DNA from: Candidatus Ferrigenium bremense | Lineage (GTDB): Bacteria; Pseudomonadota; Gammaproteobacteria; Burkholderiales; Gallionellaceae | Reading direction: 5' to 3' | DNA: 64,000 nt | Assembly (NCBI GenBank): GCA_019449635.1 | Contig: JAGRPI010000013.1 | Span: 1-64,000 of the forward strand | Position numbers and translations under genes: made by a program | Notes under the pieces: model-generated | The model's database searches: none | Told to the model about the DNA's origin: nothing | What the model saw: the letters and a program-made list of their open reading frames with translations, nothing else | Part shown: piece by piece, positions 45,228-53,560 of the stretch | Numbering within the stretch: the stretch's first letter is position 1 | Layout of the letters: each line of letters starts with the position of its first letter

Positions 45228-45569
45228 ATGGCACAACCACCCCGCAGGAAAATCATTTCCCCGCTGCAGCGCGGATGGGCAAGAGTGCGCTCGATGGAGG
45301 AAACCCAGCGCCTGTATATCCATAACGAGCTTTCCCAGGCACGCGAGTTGATTCCGATTCTGATGAAGCACCGCAACGGCGAGCAATGGAGCAAGGAGGA
45401 ACGCGAGCTATTGCTGCGCGACTTGCGCGCCCTGTCCCACCTGAGTCCTTACCTGATCCCGCTCCTCCTGCCCGGCGGTGTTTTGATACTCCCGCTGCTT
45501 GCCTGGTGGGTGGATCGCCGCCGCAAGAGGCGGGAAGACAAGCTGGATCGCTCAGCACCCCTTTCATGA
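45228..45569 (+). CDS. small LETM1-like domain protein
   Basis: A 113-residue protein: an amphipathic N-terminal half (EETQRLYIHNELSQARELIP) and then LLLRDLRALSHLSPYLIPLL followed by LPGGVLILPLLAWWVDRRRKRR, which resembles the membrane-proximal segment of LETM1 proteins (L..L...SP..IPLLLPGG..LLPL). One transmembrane helix, basic tail. Function in bacteria is unknown. Weak ribosome site (AAGC); ATG at 45228. Confidence 0.7.
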   Translation: MAQPPRRKIISPLQRGWARVRSMEETQRLYIHNELSQARELIPILMKHRNGEQWSKEERELLLRDLRALSHLSPYLIPLLLPGGVLILPLLAWWVDRRRKRREDKLDRSAPLS

Positions 45570-45662
45570 CCTTGCAACACGCTCAACTCATGATTGAAAC
45601 TTTTCCGGTATTTCGCTAGTCTTACGCCCGCTGTTGTTTAACGATCAATCAGGAGGAAACAC

Positions 45663-46346
45663 ATGCAATACCAGACCGCAACACAAGTCGGCACACTCGC
45701 CACCGAACAGAACAAGGTACTGCGCAACACCTACATGATGCTCGCGCTGACCATGATCCCGACGGTGATCGGCGCGTTGGTCGGCATGTCGATGAATTTT
45801 TCGTTCATGGCGGAACATCCGATCATGTCCGCACTGCTGATGTTCGGCGCGATGATGGGCATGCTGTTCGCCGTCAGCGCACTGCGCAACAGCGGGTGGG
45901 GCATCGCCGCCCTGCTCGGCTTCACCCTGTTGGCTGGCGTGTTCCTCGGCCCTATCCTGCAGGTCGCGTTGCACCTGAAGAACGGCGCACAACTGGTCGG
46001 CTTGGCCGCAGGCGGAACCGGCATCATCTTCTTCTCGCTGGCGAGCGTCGCCACCGTGACCAGGAAGGATTTCAGCTTCATGGGCAAGTTCCTGTTCATC
46101 GGGCTGATCCTGCTGATCGCCGCATCGCTGGCCAATATCTTCCTGGCCATCCCCGCGCTGTCGCTGACCATCTCGGCGATCGCCGTGCTGATCTTCTCGG
46201 CCTACATTCTGTTCGACGTCAGCCGGATCGTGCGCGGCGGCGAAACCAACTACGTGATGGCGACGCTGGGTCTGTACATGAGCATTTACAACCTGTTCAT
46301 CAACCTCTTGCAACTGCTGATGGCCTTCAGCGGCGAACGCGAATAA
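45663..46346 (+). CDS. Bax inhibitor-1 / YccA family membrane protein
   Basis: A 227-residue protein with seven predicted helices. It begins MQYQTATQVGTLATEQNKVL, and contains LRNTYMMLALTMIPTVIGAL and FDVSRIVRGGETNYVMATLG, the UPF0005 signature near the last helices. YccA modulates the protease FtsH; related proteins are pH-sensitive calcium leak channels. AGGAGGAAACAC precedes the ATG and a terminator follows: a single-gene transcript. Confidence 0.93.
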   Translation: MQYQTATQVGTLATEQNKVLRNTYMMLALTMIPTVIGALVGMSMNFSFMAEHPIMSALLMFGAMMGMLFAVSALRNSGWGIAALLGFTLLAGVFLGPILQVALHLKNGAQLVGLAAGGTGIIFFSLASVATVTRKDFSFMGKFLFIGLILLIAASLANIFLAIPALSLTISAIAVLIFSAYILFDVSRIVRGGETNYVMATLGLYMSIYNLFINLLQLLMAFSGERE

Positions 46347-46365
46347 GCCGCACGGCACTAACGAC

Positions 46366-46393
46366 AAGGCGGCCTGTTGGCCGCCTTTTGTTT
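46366..46393 (+). terminator. intrinsic terminator
   Basis: AAGGCGGCC-TGTT-GGCCGCCTT followed by TTGTTTTC, 20 bases after the YccA-family stop. Confidence 0.93.
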
Positions 46394-46416
46394 TCATCAA
46401 AAACGGAATCGAAAAA

Positions 46417-46767
46417 ATGGAACCGGACTCTTTCCTGCGACGCATGAGCGATGCCCCGGACAGCATCGCGTTCAACGACACGATGTCCGTGATCGACGCG
46501 CTGTACGACTTCACCCCCACATCGTTCAGAAACGGCGCGTTGCTGAACGACGCCGGCCAGAACAACGGATCGTGCAAACTGTTCTCTTTCGCACGCCTGC
46601 GCAACCTGTCGCAGCAGCAGACCCTGTATTGCTTCGGCGCTTATTACCGCAAGGACGTGCTCGGCAATCCGGACGGCGCCGACCACCAGAACATCCGCAA
46701 CTTCATGAAGACCGGCTGGGCCGGGATTGTGTTCGACGGCGAAGCACTGACGCCGAAACGCGCCTGA
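46417..46767 (+). CDS. HopJ-type III effector family protein
   Basis: A 116-residue protein matching the HopJ family throughout: FNDTMSVIDALYDFTPTSFR, NDAGQNNGSCKLFSFARL, TLYCFGAYYRKDVLGNPDG, NIRNFMKTGWAGIVFDG. Despite the name, HopJ-like genes are common in free-living proteobacteria with no type III secretion system, and none is seen here. Cellular role unknown. It begins 24 bases after the preceding terminator; GGAATCG is the only ribosome site. Confidence 0.9.
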   Translation: MEPDSFLRRMSDAPDSIAFNDTMSVIDALYDFTPTSFRNGALLNDAGQNNGSCKLFSFARLRNLSQQQTLYCFGAYYRKDVLGNPDGADHQNIRNFMKTGWAGIVFDGEALTPKRA

Positions 46768-46824
46768 TGACTCCGGCTTGCGCTGTTCCATCCGCAACCA
46801 GATCGTCAAACGCTTCTCGGGCTC

Positions 46825-48126
46825 TCAGCCTCTTTCGAACACTGCGATGGATTCCACGTGCGAGGTCTGCGGGAACATGTTCATCACGCCCGCTGCTTTC
46901 AGTACGTAGCCCTTCGCATGCACCAGCGTCTCCGCGTCGCGCGCCAAGGTGGACGGGCTGCAGGAGACATACACGATGCGCTGCGGCGCGATCTCCGGGG
47001 TGATGGATTTCACCAGCTCTACTGCACCATCGCGCGGAGGATCGACCAGCCATTTGTCGAAACGGCCCAGCTGCGCCAGTGCCGCTTCATCCATTTCGAA
47101 CAGGTTCATCGCACGGAATTCGGTGTTGCCGGACAGGCCGTTGAGCGCGGCATTCTGCGCGGCGCGTTTCACCAGTGCGGCGCTGCCTTCGATGCCGAGC
47201 ACCTGCGCGCCGCTGCGCGCGATAGGCAGCGTGAAGTTGCCCAGGCCGCAGAAGAAATCGGCGATGCGTTCGCCGGCTTGCGGAGCCAGCAGGCGCATGG
47301 CGCGGCTGACCATCAGCCGGTTCATTTCGCTATTCACCTGTGTAAACTCGGTCGGGGCGAACGGCATGGTGATGCCGAATTCCGGCAGGCTGTAAGTCAG
47401 CGGCGGCGCATCCAGCGGGTAGAACGGCACGACCGTTTCCGGCCCTTTGGTTTGCAGCCAGAACTGCACTTTGTGCGTGTCGGCGAATTGTTTGATCGCC
47501 GCCTCATCCGGCGGCGAGAGCGCTTGCAAAATGCGCAGCACCAGCACATCCACATGCTCGCCTACCGCCACTTCGATTTGCGGCAGCGCATCGCGGACGG
47601 TGAAGCTTTCATTCAACTCCCCCAGCAGCGGCAACAGGCTGGCGATTCTGGGCGGCAGGATTTCGCAATGCTGCATGTCCGCCACATATTTGCCGTTCTT
47701 CTCGCGGAAGCCCACCAGTGTCTTGCCCTTCTTCAATACATGGCGCACCGACAGCCGTGCACGCTGGCGATAGCCCCATGGCTGCCCGTAGATCGGCGGC
47801 AGCATGGCTTCGGCTTTGACCTTGCCGATGCGCTCCAGGTTGTCTTCCAGCACGCGCTGCTTGACGGCGACCTGCGCACGCGCCTCCAGATGCTGCATGG
47901 AACAGCCGCCGCACACGCCGAAATTCGGGCACTTCGGCTGCACGCGCATGAAAGTCTGTTTCAGTATCTGGCCGACTTGCGCCTGCTCATAATTATTCTT
48001 TTTGCGATACGAGGAATAGGTCACACACTCGCCCGTCAGCGCACCCTCGATGAAGATCACCTTGCCGTCGGCATGCGCGATGCCGCGGCCTTCCTGGTCG
48101 AGCGATTCAATGATTACTGGATTCAT
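46825..48126 (-). CDS. rlmD: 23S rRNA (uracil-1939-C5)-methyltransferase RlmD
   Basis: A 433-residue TrmA-family enzyme. An N-terminal TRAM domain ([20 protein letters not shown]) is followed by the [4Fe-4S] Cys set ([15 protein letters not shown]), the SAM motif [21 protein letters not shown], and catalytic Cys in [13 protein letters not shown]. It methylates U1939. ATG at 48126 is chosen over a TTG two codons earlier. A family C element separates it from the upstream exonuclease gene. Confidence 0.95.
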   Translation of the reverse strand: MNPVIIESLDQEGRGIAHADGKVIFIEGALTGECVTYSSYRKKNNYEQAQVGQILKQTFMRVQPKCPNFGVCGGCSMQHLEARAQVAVKQRVLEDNLERIGKVKAEAMLPPIYGQPWGYRQRARLSVRHVLKKGKTLVGFREKNGKYVADMQHCEILPPRIASLLPLLGELNESFTVRDALPQIEVAVGEHVDVLVLRILQALSPPDEAAIKQFADTHKVQFWLQTKGPETVVPFYPLDAPPLTYSLPEFGITMPFAPTEFTQVNSEMNRLMVSRAMRLLAPQAGERIADFFCGLGNFTLPIARSGAQVLGIEGSAALVKRAAQNAALNGLSGNTEFRAMNLFEMDEAALAQLGRFDKWLVDPPRDGAVELVKSITPEIAPQRIVYVSCSPSTLARDAETLVHAKGYVLKAAGVMNMFPQTSHVESIAVFERG

Positions 48127-48148
48127 ATGCAAATCAAAAGAAATAACC

Positions 48149-48246
48149 AGCCACAGATAGACACAGATTTACACGGATAAAACCACAAACTGGGAAAACG
48201 CTCTGTGGGGGTTGTCATCCGTGATTATCCGTGTTCATCCGTGGCT
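48149..48246. repeat. family C element, copy 3
   Basis: AGCCACAGATAGACACAGAT and TCCGTGTTCATCCGTGGCT; fills the exonuclease/rlmD gap. Confidence 0.88.
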
Positions 48247-48256
48247 AAATATTGGT

Positions 48257-49039
48257 TCAAGGCTTACCCGGCCACTGCGCGAGGAATTCCTTCCAGTGCG
48301 GTTCGCCGGATTTGGCGAGCGTGCTGCGCACCAGTTCGCATTCCTGCTCGTAGCGCGCCTTGGTGAACTGGCCGCGCATCAACTGGAAACGCGCAAACAC
48401 CAGATAAGTATTCACCACATCGGTCTCGCAGTAATTGCGGATCTCGGCGAGCCGGCCCTGCTGGTACGCCCCCCACACCTTGCTGCCGTCCATGCCCAGC
48501 TTGCCGGGAAAACCGATCAGCTTGGCCAGTTCGTCGAGCGGTGCATTGGCGCGCCCGGTGTACATGGCCAGCAAGTCCATCAGGTCGAGATGCCGCGTAT
48601 GGTAGCGGCTGATGTAGTTGTTCCACTTGAAGTCGCGGTCGTCCTCGCCCATGTCCCAGTAGCGCGGGCACTGCACGCCGTGGATCAGCCCGCGGTAATG
48701 CAGCACCGGCAGGTCGAAGCCGCCGCCGTTCCAGCTCACCAGTTGCGGCGTGTATCTCTCGATACCGTCGAAGAAGCGTTTGATGATGCTGGCTTCGTCC
48801 TCATCCGGTTCGCCCAGCGACCAGACTTTGAAGTTATCGCCTTCGCGCAACACGCAGGAGATCGCCGCGACGCGCTGCAGATGATGCGGCAGGAAATCGC
48901 TGCCGGTCTTCTGGCGGCGCAACTGGAAAGCCATCTCCGCCACTTCCGCATCGCTGACGCGCGCATCCAGTTCATGCAGCGCGCGCAGCCCGGCGATGTC
49001 GGGAATGGTTTCGATGTCGAAAACGAGAGTGGGGTTCAC
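48257..49039 (-). CDS. DnaQ-fold 3'-5' exonuclease (PolB exo2-like)
   Basis: A 260-residue protein of the WlaX-like/predicted 3'-5' exonuclease family. Exo I is VFDIETIPD, Exo II WNGGGFDLPVLHYR, and Exo III NYCETDVVNTYLVF; DLMDLLAMYTGR lies between. DEDD-type acidic residues are all present. The start is GTG at 49039 (VNPTLVFDIE) with GGAAAGA upstream. It precedes rlmD on the same strand. Substrate unknown; repair or RNA processing are options. Confidence 0.9.
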   Translation of the reverse strand: MNPTLVFDIETIPDIAGLRALHELDARVSDAEVAEMAFQLRRQKTGSDFLPHHLQRVAAISCVLREGDNFKVWSLGEPDEDEASIIKRFFDGIERYTPQLVSWNGGGFDLPVLHYRGLIHGVQCPRYWDMGEDDRDFKWNNYISRYHTRHLDLMDLLAMYTGRANAPLDELAKLIGFPGKLGMDGSKVWGAYQQGRLAEIRNYCETDVVNTYLVFARFQLMRGQFTKARYEQECELVRSTLAKSGEPHWKEFLAQWPGKP

Positions 49040-49084
49040 AAGTTAATCTTTCCGTAATTCACGACAAATGCCATTGCGATTCAT

Positions 49085-49171
49085 GTAGGTCGGGTTAGCG
49101 GCTTCATGCGTAACCCGACATTAGCGTCATTCGCTGAAAAATTGTCGGGTTACGCTACGCTAACCCGACCT
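49085..49171. repeat. family D element
   Basis: GTAGGTCGGGTTAGCGGCTT ... CGCTACGCTAACCCGACCT; inverted ends, intergenic. Confidence 0.87.
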
Positions 49172-49180
49172 TCGAAGCTG

Positions 49181-49242
49181 GTAGGAGCGGGCCATGCCCG
49201 CGACCGCAAGCGCACAGGGTCGCGGGCATGGCCCGCTCCTAC
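49181..49242. repeat. perfect 25-bp-arm palindrome of REP type
   Basis: GTAGGAGCGGGCCATGCCCG-CGACC and its exact complement with a 12-base loop. GTAGGAGCGGG...CCCGCGA recalls the well-known Pseudomonas REP consensus. Confidence 0.92.
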
Positions 49243-49250
49243 AGAACGAC

Positions 49251-49667
49251 CTACTTCTGCTTCCAGGCGCCGCCGCTCTGCACCCACCAGCCCGGCTGGG
49301 CACGCTGTATCCAGCGTTGCGCAAAAGTGCTGCGGATTTCTGCCTGCCATTCGGGATGGCTGTTGGCGTTGGCGATCTCGGCATACAGCGCATTGCGGTC
49401 GTTGTTTTCGGCAGCGACCAGCGCATTCACCGCCTGGCGTTGTGCCAGCGGTACGGCGCCGGCATCGCGTAGCGCAACCAGGCCATCCGCTGTCAGTCCC
49501 ACCGCGCCGCTGGAGTAGTGCGCGGCAAGCTGCGCATGACGCGCCTGCATGCTCTGCTTGATGGCGTTCACCCCCGGCGTGTTGACCTCGAGGTCGGCGG
49601 CGGCGAAGGCGTTCAGCGCGGCGGTCAGCGCAACGATTGCAACAAAGAATCTGATCATGGCGTTCAT
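49251..49667 (-). CDS. ydbL: YdbL family periplasmic protein (DUF1318)
   Basis: A 138-residue exported protein. A signal peptide (MIRFFVAIVALTAALNAFAA) precedes LEVNTPGVNAIKQSMQARHA, the DUF1318 hallmark, with GLTADGLVALRD and an Ala/Trp-rich C-terminus. The gene overlaps ynbE by four bases. In E. coli YdbL works with YdbH and YnbE as a modulator of their bridge complex between inner and outer membrane (published work on YdbH-YnbE, named here from memory). Confidence 0.9.
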   Translation of the reverse strand: MNAMIRFFVAIVALTAALNAFAAADLEVNTPGVNAIKQSMQARHAQLAAHYSSGAVGLTADGLVALRDAGAVPLAQRQAVNALVAAENNDRNALYAEIANANSHPEWQAEIRSTFAQRWIQRAQPGWWVQSGGAWKQK

Positions 49668-49849
49668 TTTGTCTCCTTCGCGGCAGGTTGGTTTGCGGCA
49701 GGTTTATCCGCTTTCTGGGTTTGCCACACTTCCTCGATGATCTTGTCCGCCGCTTTCTCGGCGGCCGCGGCGGGGAAGTAAATGTTGATGGTGACACAGG
49801 CGCTCAGTGCGAATGCCGCAAATATTACAGGTATCCAAACATTTTTCAT
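49664..49849 (-). CDS. ynbE: YnbE-like outer-membrane lipoprotein
   Basis: A 61-residue lipoprotein. MKNVWIPVIFAAFALSACVT carries a lipobox (LSAC, Cys about residue 18); then VTINIYFPAAAAEKAADKII, the YnbE core. ATG at 49849 has GGAG five bases upstream; a preceding ATG (49852) is too close to it. YnbE is proposed to form a beta-sheet stack with YdbH to bridge the periplasm for lipid transport. Overlaps ydbL. Confidence 0.88.
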   Translation of the reverse strand: MKNVWIPVIFAAFALSACVTINIYFPAAAAEKAADKIIEEVWQTQKADKPAANQPAAKETK

Positions 49850-49880
49850 CATGACTCCTTTCATCCCAAAAACAGCAATT

Positions 49881-49977
49881 AGCCACAGATTCACACGGAT
49901 AGGCACGGATAAAACCTTACGTCATGCCTCCTATCCAGCTTTTCCCAGAGGGGGAAAATCCGTGTTTATCCGTGGCT
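49881..49977. repeat. family C element, copy 4, within ydbH-ynbE operon
   Basis: AGCCACAGATTCACACGGAT and ATCCGTGTTTATCCGTGGCT; inserted between ydbH (stop 49997) and ynbE (start 49849). Confidence 0.9.
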
Positions 49978-49996
49978 CAACTGCATTTTTCAGGGT

Positions 49997-51934
49997 TCAT
50001 TTAACCACAGCCTGCATATTGCCCTGCGTCACGCGCTTCAGACGCGTAATCAGCTCACTCCACGAAACGTCGCGATTGTAGCCCATCACGGTGATTGCCG
50101 GAATGCCGCCGCCCTTGATGATAGCGTAAGCCGCGCCGTTGCCGTTGTCCACGCCGCCCATCGCGCACACGCCGTTGCGCAGCTTGCAGCTCCAGCCAAT
50201 GCGCTCGTAACCGAAATTCTCGAAGAAGCGCAGATAGCTGCGCTGGATCGCTGCTGCCGCGCCCGCTCCACCCAGCGCGGAGATATTCTGTACCGCTTTC
50301 TGACTGATCTTTCTGGGATAGTTTCCCGCGCTGCTGGATACGCGCGCATCGAAGCGCGCCGGCTGCCAATCCTGCAGCTCCAGATTGTTCACATCCACGT
50401 CGATGCGCCCCTGCATGTTGCCGAACGAAAAAGTGCGCGTCAGCAGGTCGAGGTCGAGCTCGCGCATATTCAGGTTGCCGGACAGGCGCGGCGCACGCCC
50501 GAACGGATCGGTCAGTTTAAGCTGCGTCGCCACCACCGTACCGTCGAACACGTTGAACAGCAGCGCGCCATCCACATTGACTTCATGACCATCATAACTG
50601 ACCCTGGGAATGCGCCCCGCCAAGGTGCCGAGCATCTTCGGCCAGCCCGCCGCCTGGCTGAATTGTTCCATCGAAATCCGGCTGAGCGAGGCGGCGAATT
50701 GCCAATGCCACTCGGCATCTTTTCGCTGCATCCTGAAATCGTGCAGTTCGAGTTTGCCGTCCAGAACCGGTAAAACACCCTGCGCCACGCTGAAATCCAT
50801 GCCGCGCATCTGCACCGCCCACTGCCCGCTGCCCAGCGGCACGCCGAGCAGCGCACCGCCGGCGAAAGCGATACTGGCAGTGCGTGGCGCATCCGCCTGC
50901 CAGTCGATCTCGCTGTTCACGCCAAGCAGCGCGAAACGCCGTTCCGCATCGGCAATGCCCGCATCGCGCAAGGCCAGACGCAGCGATTGCGTCGCGCCGT
51001 CGCGGTATTGCCAGTCCACATCGGCATGGCCATACAAGGACGATTCGGCCAGCACGCCCTTGTCGAGGAATGGCTTGATGTAATCGGCAAACAATTTTTC
51101 CAGTGCGAGGTTGTCGCCGCGCGCCGTGCATTCCACCAACACACCCTGCTTCATGTCCCAAAGCGCCGCAAATTGCACGCGCCCGGCTTCCGGCTGATCG
51201 ATGATGGCCTGTTCGATTTTGAGCGATGTGCCTGCAAGGCTGCCGGATGCAGCAACCTTATGCCCACCGCGCAGGTACAGCGGCTGCCAGAACATCTCGC
51301 CGGACTGCCATGCGATATCGCCTTGCCAGGTCCAAATGGCGGCCTTGCGCGCGGCTGCGAACTTGATTGTCCCGCGCAGTTTTTCGGCCGCATGCAAGCC
51401 GCTGGCATCGCTGAAACCCGCATCGGCCAACTGCACGTCCGCGGCAACAGCGGCTGCGCCGGACGCATCGCCGCTGATGCGCAGTGTGCCGCTCAATGCG
51501 CCCTGATTGAGCTGCGGCATGAACGCTGGAAGGAAAGTTGCGAGTTGCTTGCCCGGCACATTGCGCAACTGCGCCGAGACTTGCCAGCTGCCCGTAGCGA
51601 AGCGGTAGTCGAATTCCATGATCGCTCCCGGCAGTTGCGCCAGCTTGCCGCCGTGACAGCTCATGCTTGCCGTGGAAAGCGTGAAGCCCGCGCAACGGAT
51701 CTGCACGTTGCGCAGACCGCGCTGCTGTACACGCAACTCGGCGATGCGCAGATCCGCCGAGCCGTCCTCCGGCAGGGTCAGCGTGATGCCGCGCGCGGTA
51801 AAGTCCGGTGCGGCGATATCGGCAACGCTCAGGGAAAATCCGGCGGCACCGGCCGTAAACGAAGCGAACAACAGCGAAGCCTGCACACCCCAATTGCAGC
51901 ATTGCCTGAAAAGGAGCAGGCGCACGGAACGCAC
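49997..51934 (-). CDS. ydbH: YdbH AsmA-like envelope protein
   Basis: A 645-residue exported AsmA/TamB-type protein, shorter than the ~880-residue E. coli YdbH. The N-terminus (MRSVRLLLFRQCCNWGVQAS) leads into a hydrophobic anchor, then mainly beta repeats of the bridge type: LRNVQIRCAGFTLSTASM, FDGTVVATQLKLTDPFGRAP, and the C-terminal YdbH signature RSYLRFFENFGYERIGWSCK and KGGGIPAITVMGYN. YdbH, YhdP and TamB are redundant phospholipid carriers in E. coli. GTG start at 51934. The hypothetical gene upstream ends five bases earlier. Confidence 0.9.
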   Translation of the reverse strand: MRSVRLLLFRQCCNWGVQASLLFASFTAGAAGFSLSVADIAAPDFTARGITLTLPEDGSADLRIAELRVQQRGLRNVQIRCAGFTLSTASMSCHGGKLAQLPGAIMEFDYRFATGSWQVSAQLRNVPGKQLATFLPAFMPQLNQGALSGTLRISGDASGAAAVAADVQLADAGFSDASGLHAAEKLRGTIKFAAARKAAIWTWQGDIAWQSGEMFWQPLYLRGGHKVAASGSLAGTSLKIEQAIIDQPEAGRVQFAALWDMKQGVLVECTARGDNLALEKLFADYIKPFLDKGVLAESSLYGHADVDWQYRDGATQSLRLALRDAGIADAERRFALLGVNSEIDWQADAPRTASIAFAGGALLGVPLGSGQWAVQMRGMDFSVAQGVLPVLDGKLELHDFRMQRKDAEWHWQFAASLSRISMEQFSQAAGWPKMLGTLAGRIPRVSYDGHEVNVDGALLFNVFDGTVVATQLKLTDPFGRAPRLSGNLNMRELDLDLLTRTFSFGNMQGRIDVDVNNLELQDWQPARFDARVSSSAGNYPRKISQKAVQNISALGGAGAAAAIQRSYLRFFENFGYERIGWSCKLRNGVCAMGGVDNGNGAAYAIIKGGGIPAITVMGYNRDVSWSELITRLKRVTQGNMQAVVK

Positions 51935-51938
51935 CCCG

Positions 51939-52211
51939 TTACTTGCTCGGGACGGTTTTATGGAAGCGTTGCACTGCGGAAAACAGGATGGCGATCTCTT
52001 GCTGGCTCAAGTTCGGGTAGGCATCGCGCAAGGTTTGCCGGGCATACATGGTCAGCGATGCGCCTCCCCAACCCTGTTTCGAATCAAAGAACGGCGCAGT
52101 CATCCGGCAAGCTTCCTCGAAAAGCAGGCGCAGGTTGCCATGAACACGGCGTTCTGCAACACCATCGGATCCCACTTCCGGTTTTGAATCTTGATGAACA
52201 GGCGAAGACAT
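51939..52211 (-). CDS. 90-residue conserved-looking protein of unknown function
   Basis: Starts MSSPVHQDSKPEVGSDGVAE; contains NLRLLFEEACRMTAPFFD, then LTMYARQTLRDAYPNLSQQE and IAILFSAVQRFHKTVP. Mostly helical, soluble, no signal peptide. AAGG lies nine bases before the ATG. The open frame extends to 52358, overlapping the sodB end, and is not used. It is the first gene of the ydbH operon. I do not recognise the family. Confidence 0.65.
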   Translation of the reverse strand: MSSPVHQDSKPEVGSDGVAERRVHGNLRLLFEEACRMTAPFFDSKQGWGGASLTMYARQTLRDAYPNLSQQEIAILFSAVQRFHKTVPSK

Positions 52212-52284
52212 GGAAAAACCTTGAAACGTATATGGAGCGGCAGTGTCATTCAATCGGGTGTATTCGTCAACATGCCCGCCCGAA

Positions 52285-52311
52285 CAAAAATCCCGGGGCC
52301 GCCCCGGGATT
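52285..52311 (-). terminator. sodB terminator
   Basis: On the minus strand ATCCCGGGGCGGCCCCGGGAT is followed by TTTTTGTTC. 25 bases after the sodB stop. Confidence 0.93.
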
Positions 52312-52335
52312 CCGTATTCGGCCGGCTTGATGCGG

Positions 52336-52920
52336 TCAGGCGAAATTCTTCGCCACAAACTCCCAGTTCACCAGGTTGTTGAGAAAGGTCTCGACGAATT
52401 TGGGGCGCAGGTTGCGGTAATCGATGTAGTAAGCATGCTCCCACACGTCCACGCACAGCAAGGCCTTGTCGCCGGTGGTGAGCGGCGTGCCGGCCGCGCC
52501 CATGTTGACGATGTCCAGGCTGCCGTCGGCCTTCTTCACCAGCCAGGTCCAGCCTGAACCGAAGTTGCCCACAGCGGAAGTCTGGAAGGCCTTCTTGAAA
52601 TCGTCGAGGCTGCCCCACTTCCTGTTGATCGCATCCGCCAGCGCGCCGCCGGGCGCGCCGCCGCCGTTCGGCTTCATGCAATTCCAGAAGAAGGTGTGGT
52701 TCCATACCTGCGCGGAATTGTTGTAGAGGCCGCCGGCAGGCGCCTTCTTGACGATGGCCTCCAGCGCAAGGTTCTCGTATTCGGTGCCCTTGATCAGGTT
52801 GTTGAGGTTGGTGACATAGGCCTGATGGTGCTTGCCGTAGTGGTATTCGAAGGTCTCCTTCGACATGTGCGGTTGCAGTGCATCCATCGCGTAGGGTAAT
52901 GCAGGCAGGGCATGTTCCAT
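52336..52920 (-). CDS. sodB: superoxide dismutase (Fe)
   Basis: A 194-residue Fe/Mn-family SOD. Metal ligands: His27 ([10 protein letters not shown]), His in [10 protein letters not shown], Asp and His in [11 protein letters not shown]. The Fe-type Gln sits in NNSAQVWNH, and AAGTPLTTG is typical of SodB. The enzyme removes superoxide in the cytoplasm. AAGGAGAACGACG precedes the ATG; a strong terminator follows, so it is monocistronic. Confidence 0.96.
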   Translation of the reverse strand: MEHALPALPYAMDALQPHMSKETFEYHYGKHHQAYVTNLNNLIKGTEYENLALEAIVKKAPAGGLYNNSAQVWNHTFFWNCMKPNGGGAPGGALADAINRKWGSLDDFKKAFQTSAVGNFGSGWTWLVKKADGSLDIVNMGAAGTPLTTGDKALLCVDVWEHAYYIDYRNLRPKFVETFLNNLVNWEFVAKNFA

Positions 52921-53035
52921 CGTCGTTCTCCTTGGATTGTCAGCGGGTTATGGCACGGTGATTCTAGCCAAACGGCCGTTGGCAAACAATGACCTGTGTC
53001 ACCTATTTTCACTATTTGAGGTGTACTATTTTGGC

Positions 53036-53542
53036 ATGAGTTCGATGCCCCGCTTTCTGTGCGACGAAATGCTCGGCCGTCTGTGCCGCTACCTGCGCGC
53101 CGCCGGATATGACGCGCTGCTGGCCAACGGCGGGCGCGGCGACGGCGAACTGCTGCGGCAAAGCCGTGAGGAAGGGCGCTACTTCCTGACGCAGGACCAA
53201 CTGGTGCAAGAGCACAAGGCGGCGCGCGGCGTGGCGCTGCTGCTGCCGCAGGGCAATCTCGACCGGCTCGCCGCTGCACTCGGCGCGCACTTCGGACTCG
53301 ACTGGCTGGCCCATTCCTTCAGCCGCTGCCTGGAGGACAACACGCCGCTGCTTGCGGCAGACGCCGCAGCGCTGGCGCGCGTCCCGGCCGATGCGCTCAG
53401 ACCGGATGAGCCGCTGTATCACTGCCCGGCGTGCGGGCGGGTTTACTGGCGCGGTTCGCACTACAAGCGCATGCGCGCGAAGCTGGTCGCATGGCAGTCG
53501 GCTAAAACAGAGGCATCTGCCTCACCTGTGACGGCGGTCTGA
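53036..53542 (+). CDS. Mut7-C RNase (PIN-like) domain protein
   Basis: A 168-residue protein matching the Mut7-C family. MPRFLCDEMLGRLCRYLRAA is the PIN-like core with catalytic Asp; LLANGGRGDGELL and GRYFLTQDQLVQEHK follow. The C-terminal zinc ribbon is YHCPACGRVYWRGSHYKRMRAK with two CxxC-like Cys. Predicted RNA nuclease; substrate unknown. ATG 53036 (or 53045) is uncertain; ribosome sites are poor. Divergent from sodB. Confidence 0.87.
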   Translation: MSSMPRFLCDEMLGRLCRYLRAAGYDALLANGGRGDGELLRQSREEGRYFLTQDQLVQEHKAARGVALLLPQGNLDRLAAALGAHFGLDWLAHSFSRCLEDNTPLLAADAAALARVPADALRPDEPLYHCPACGRVYWRGSHYKRMRAKLVAWQSAKTEASASPVTAV

Positions 53543-53560
53543 AGTTATCGACACAGACGC

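Noticed and set aside
45663-46346. Possible holin or phage protein because of size and helices
   Set aside because: The YccA/Bax-inhibitor signature is clear across the whole protein.
46417-46767. HopJ as a sign of type III secretion and pathogenicity
   Set aside because: No secretion genes in the window and the family is widespread in free-living bacteria.
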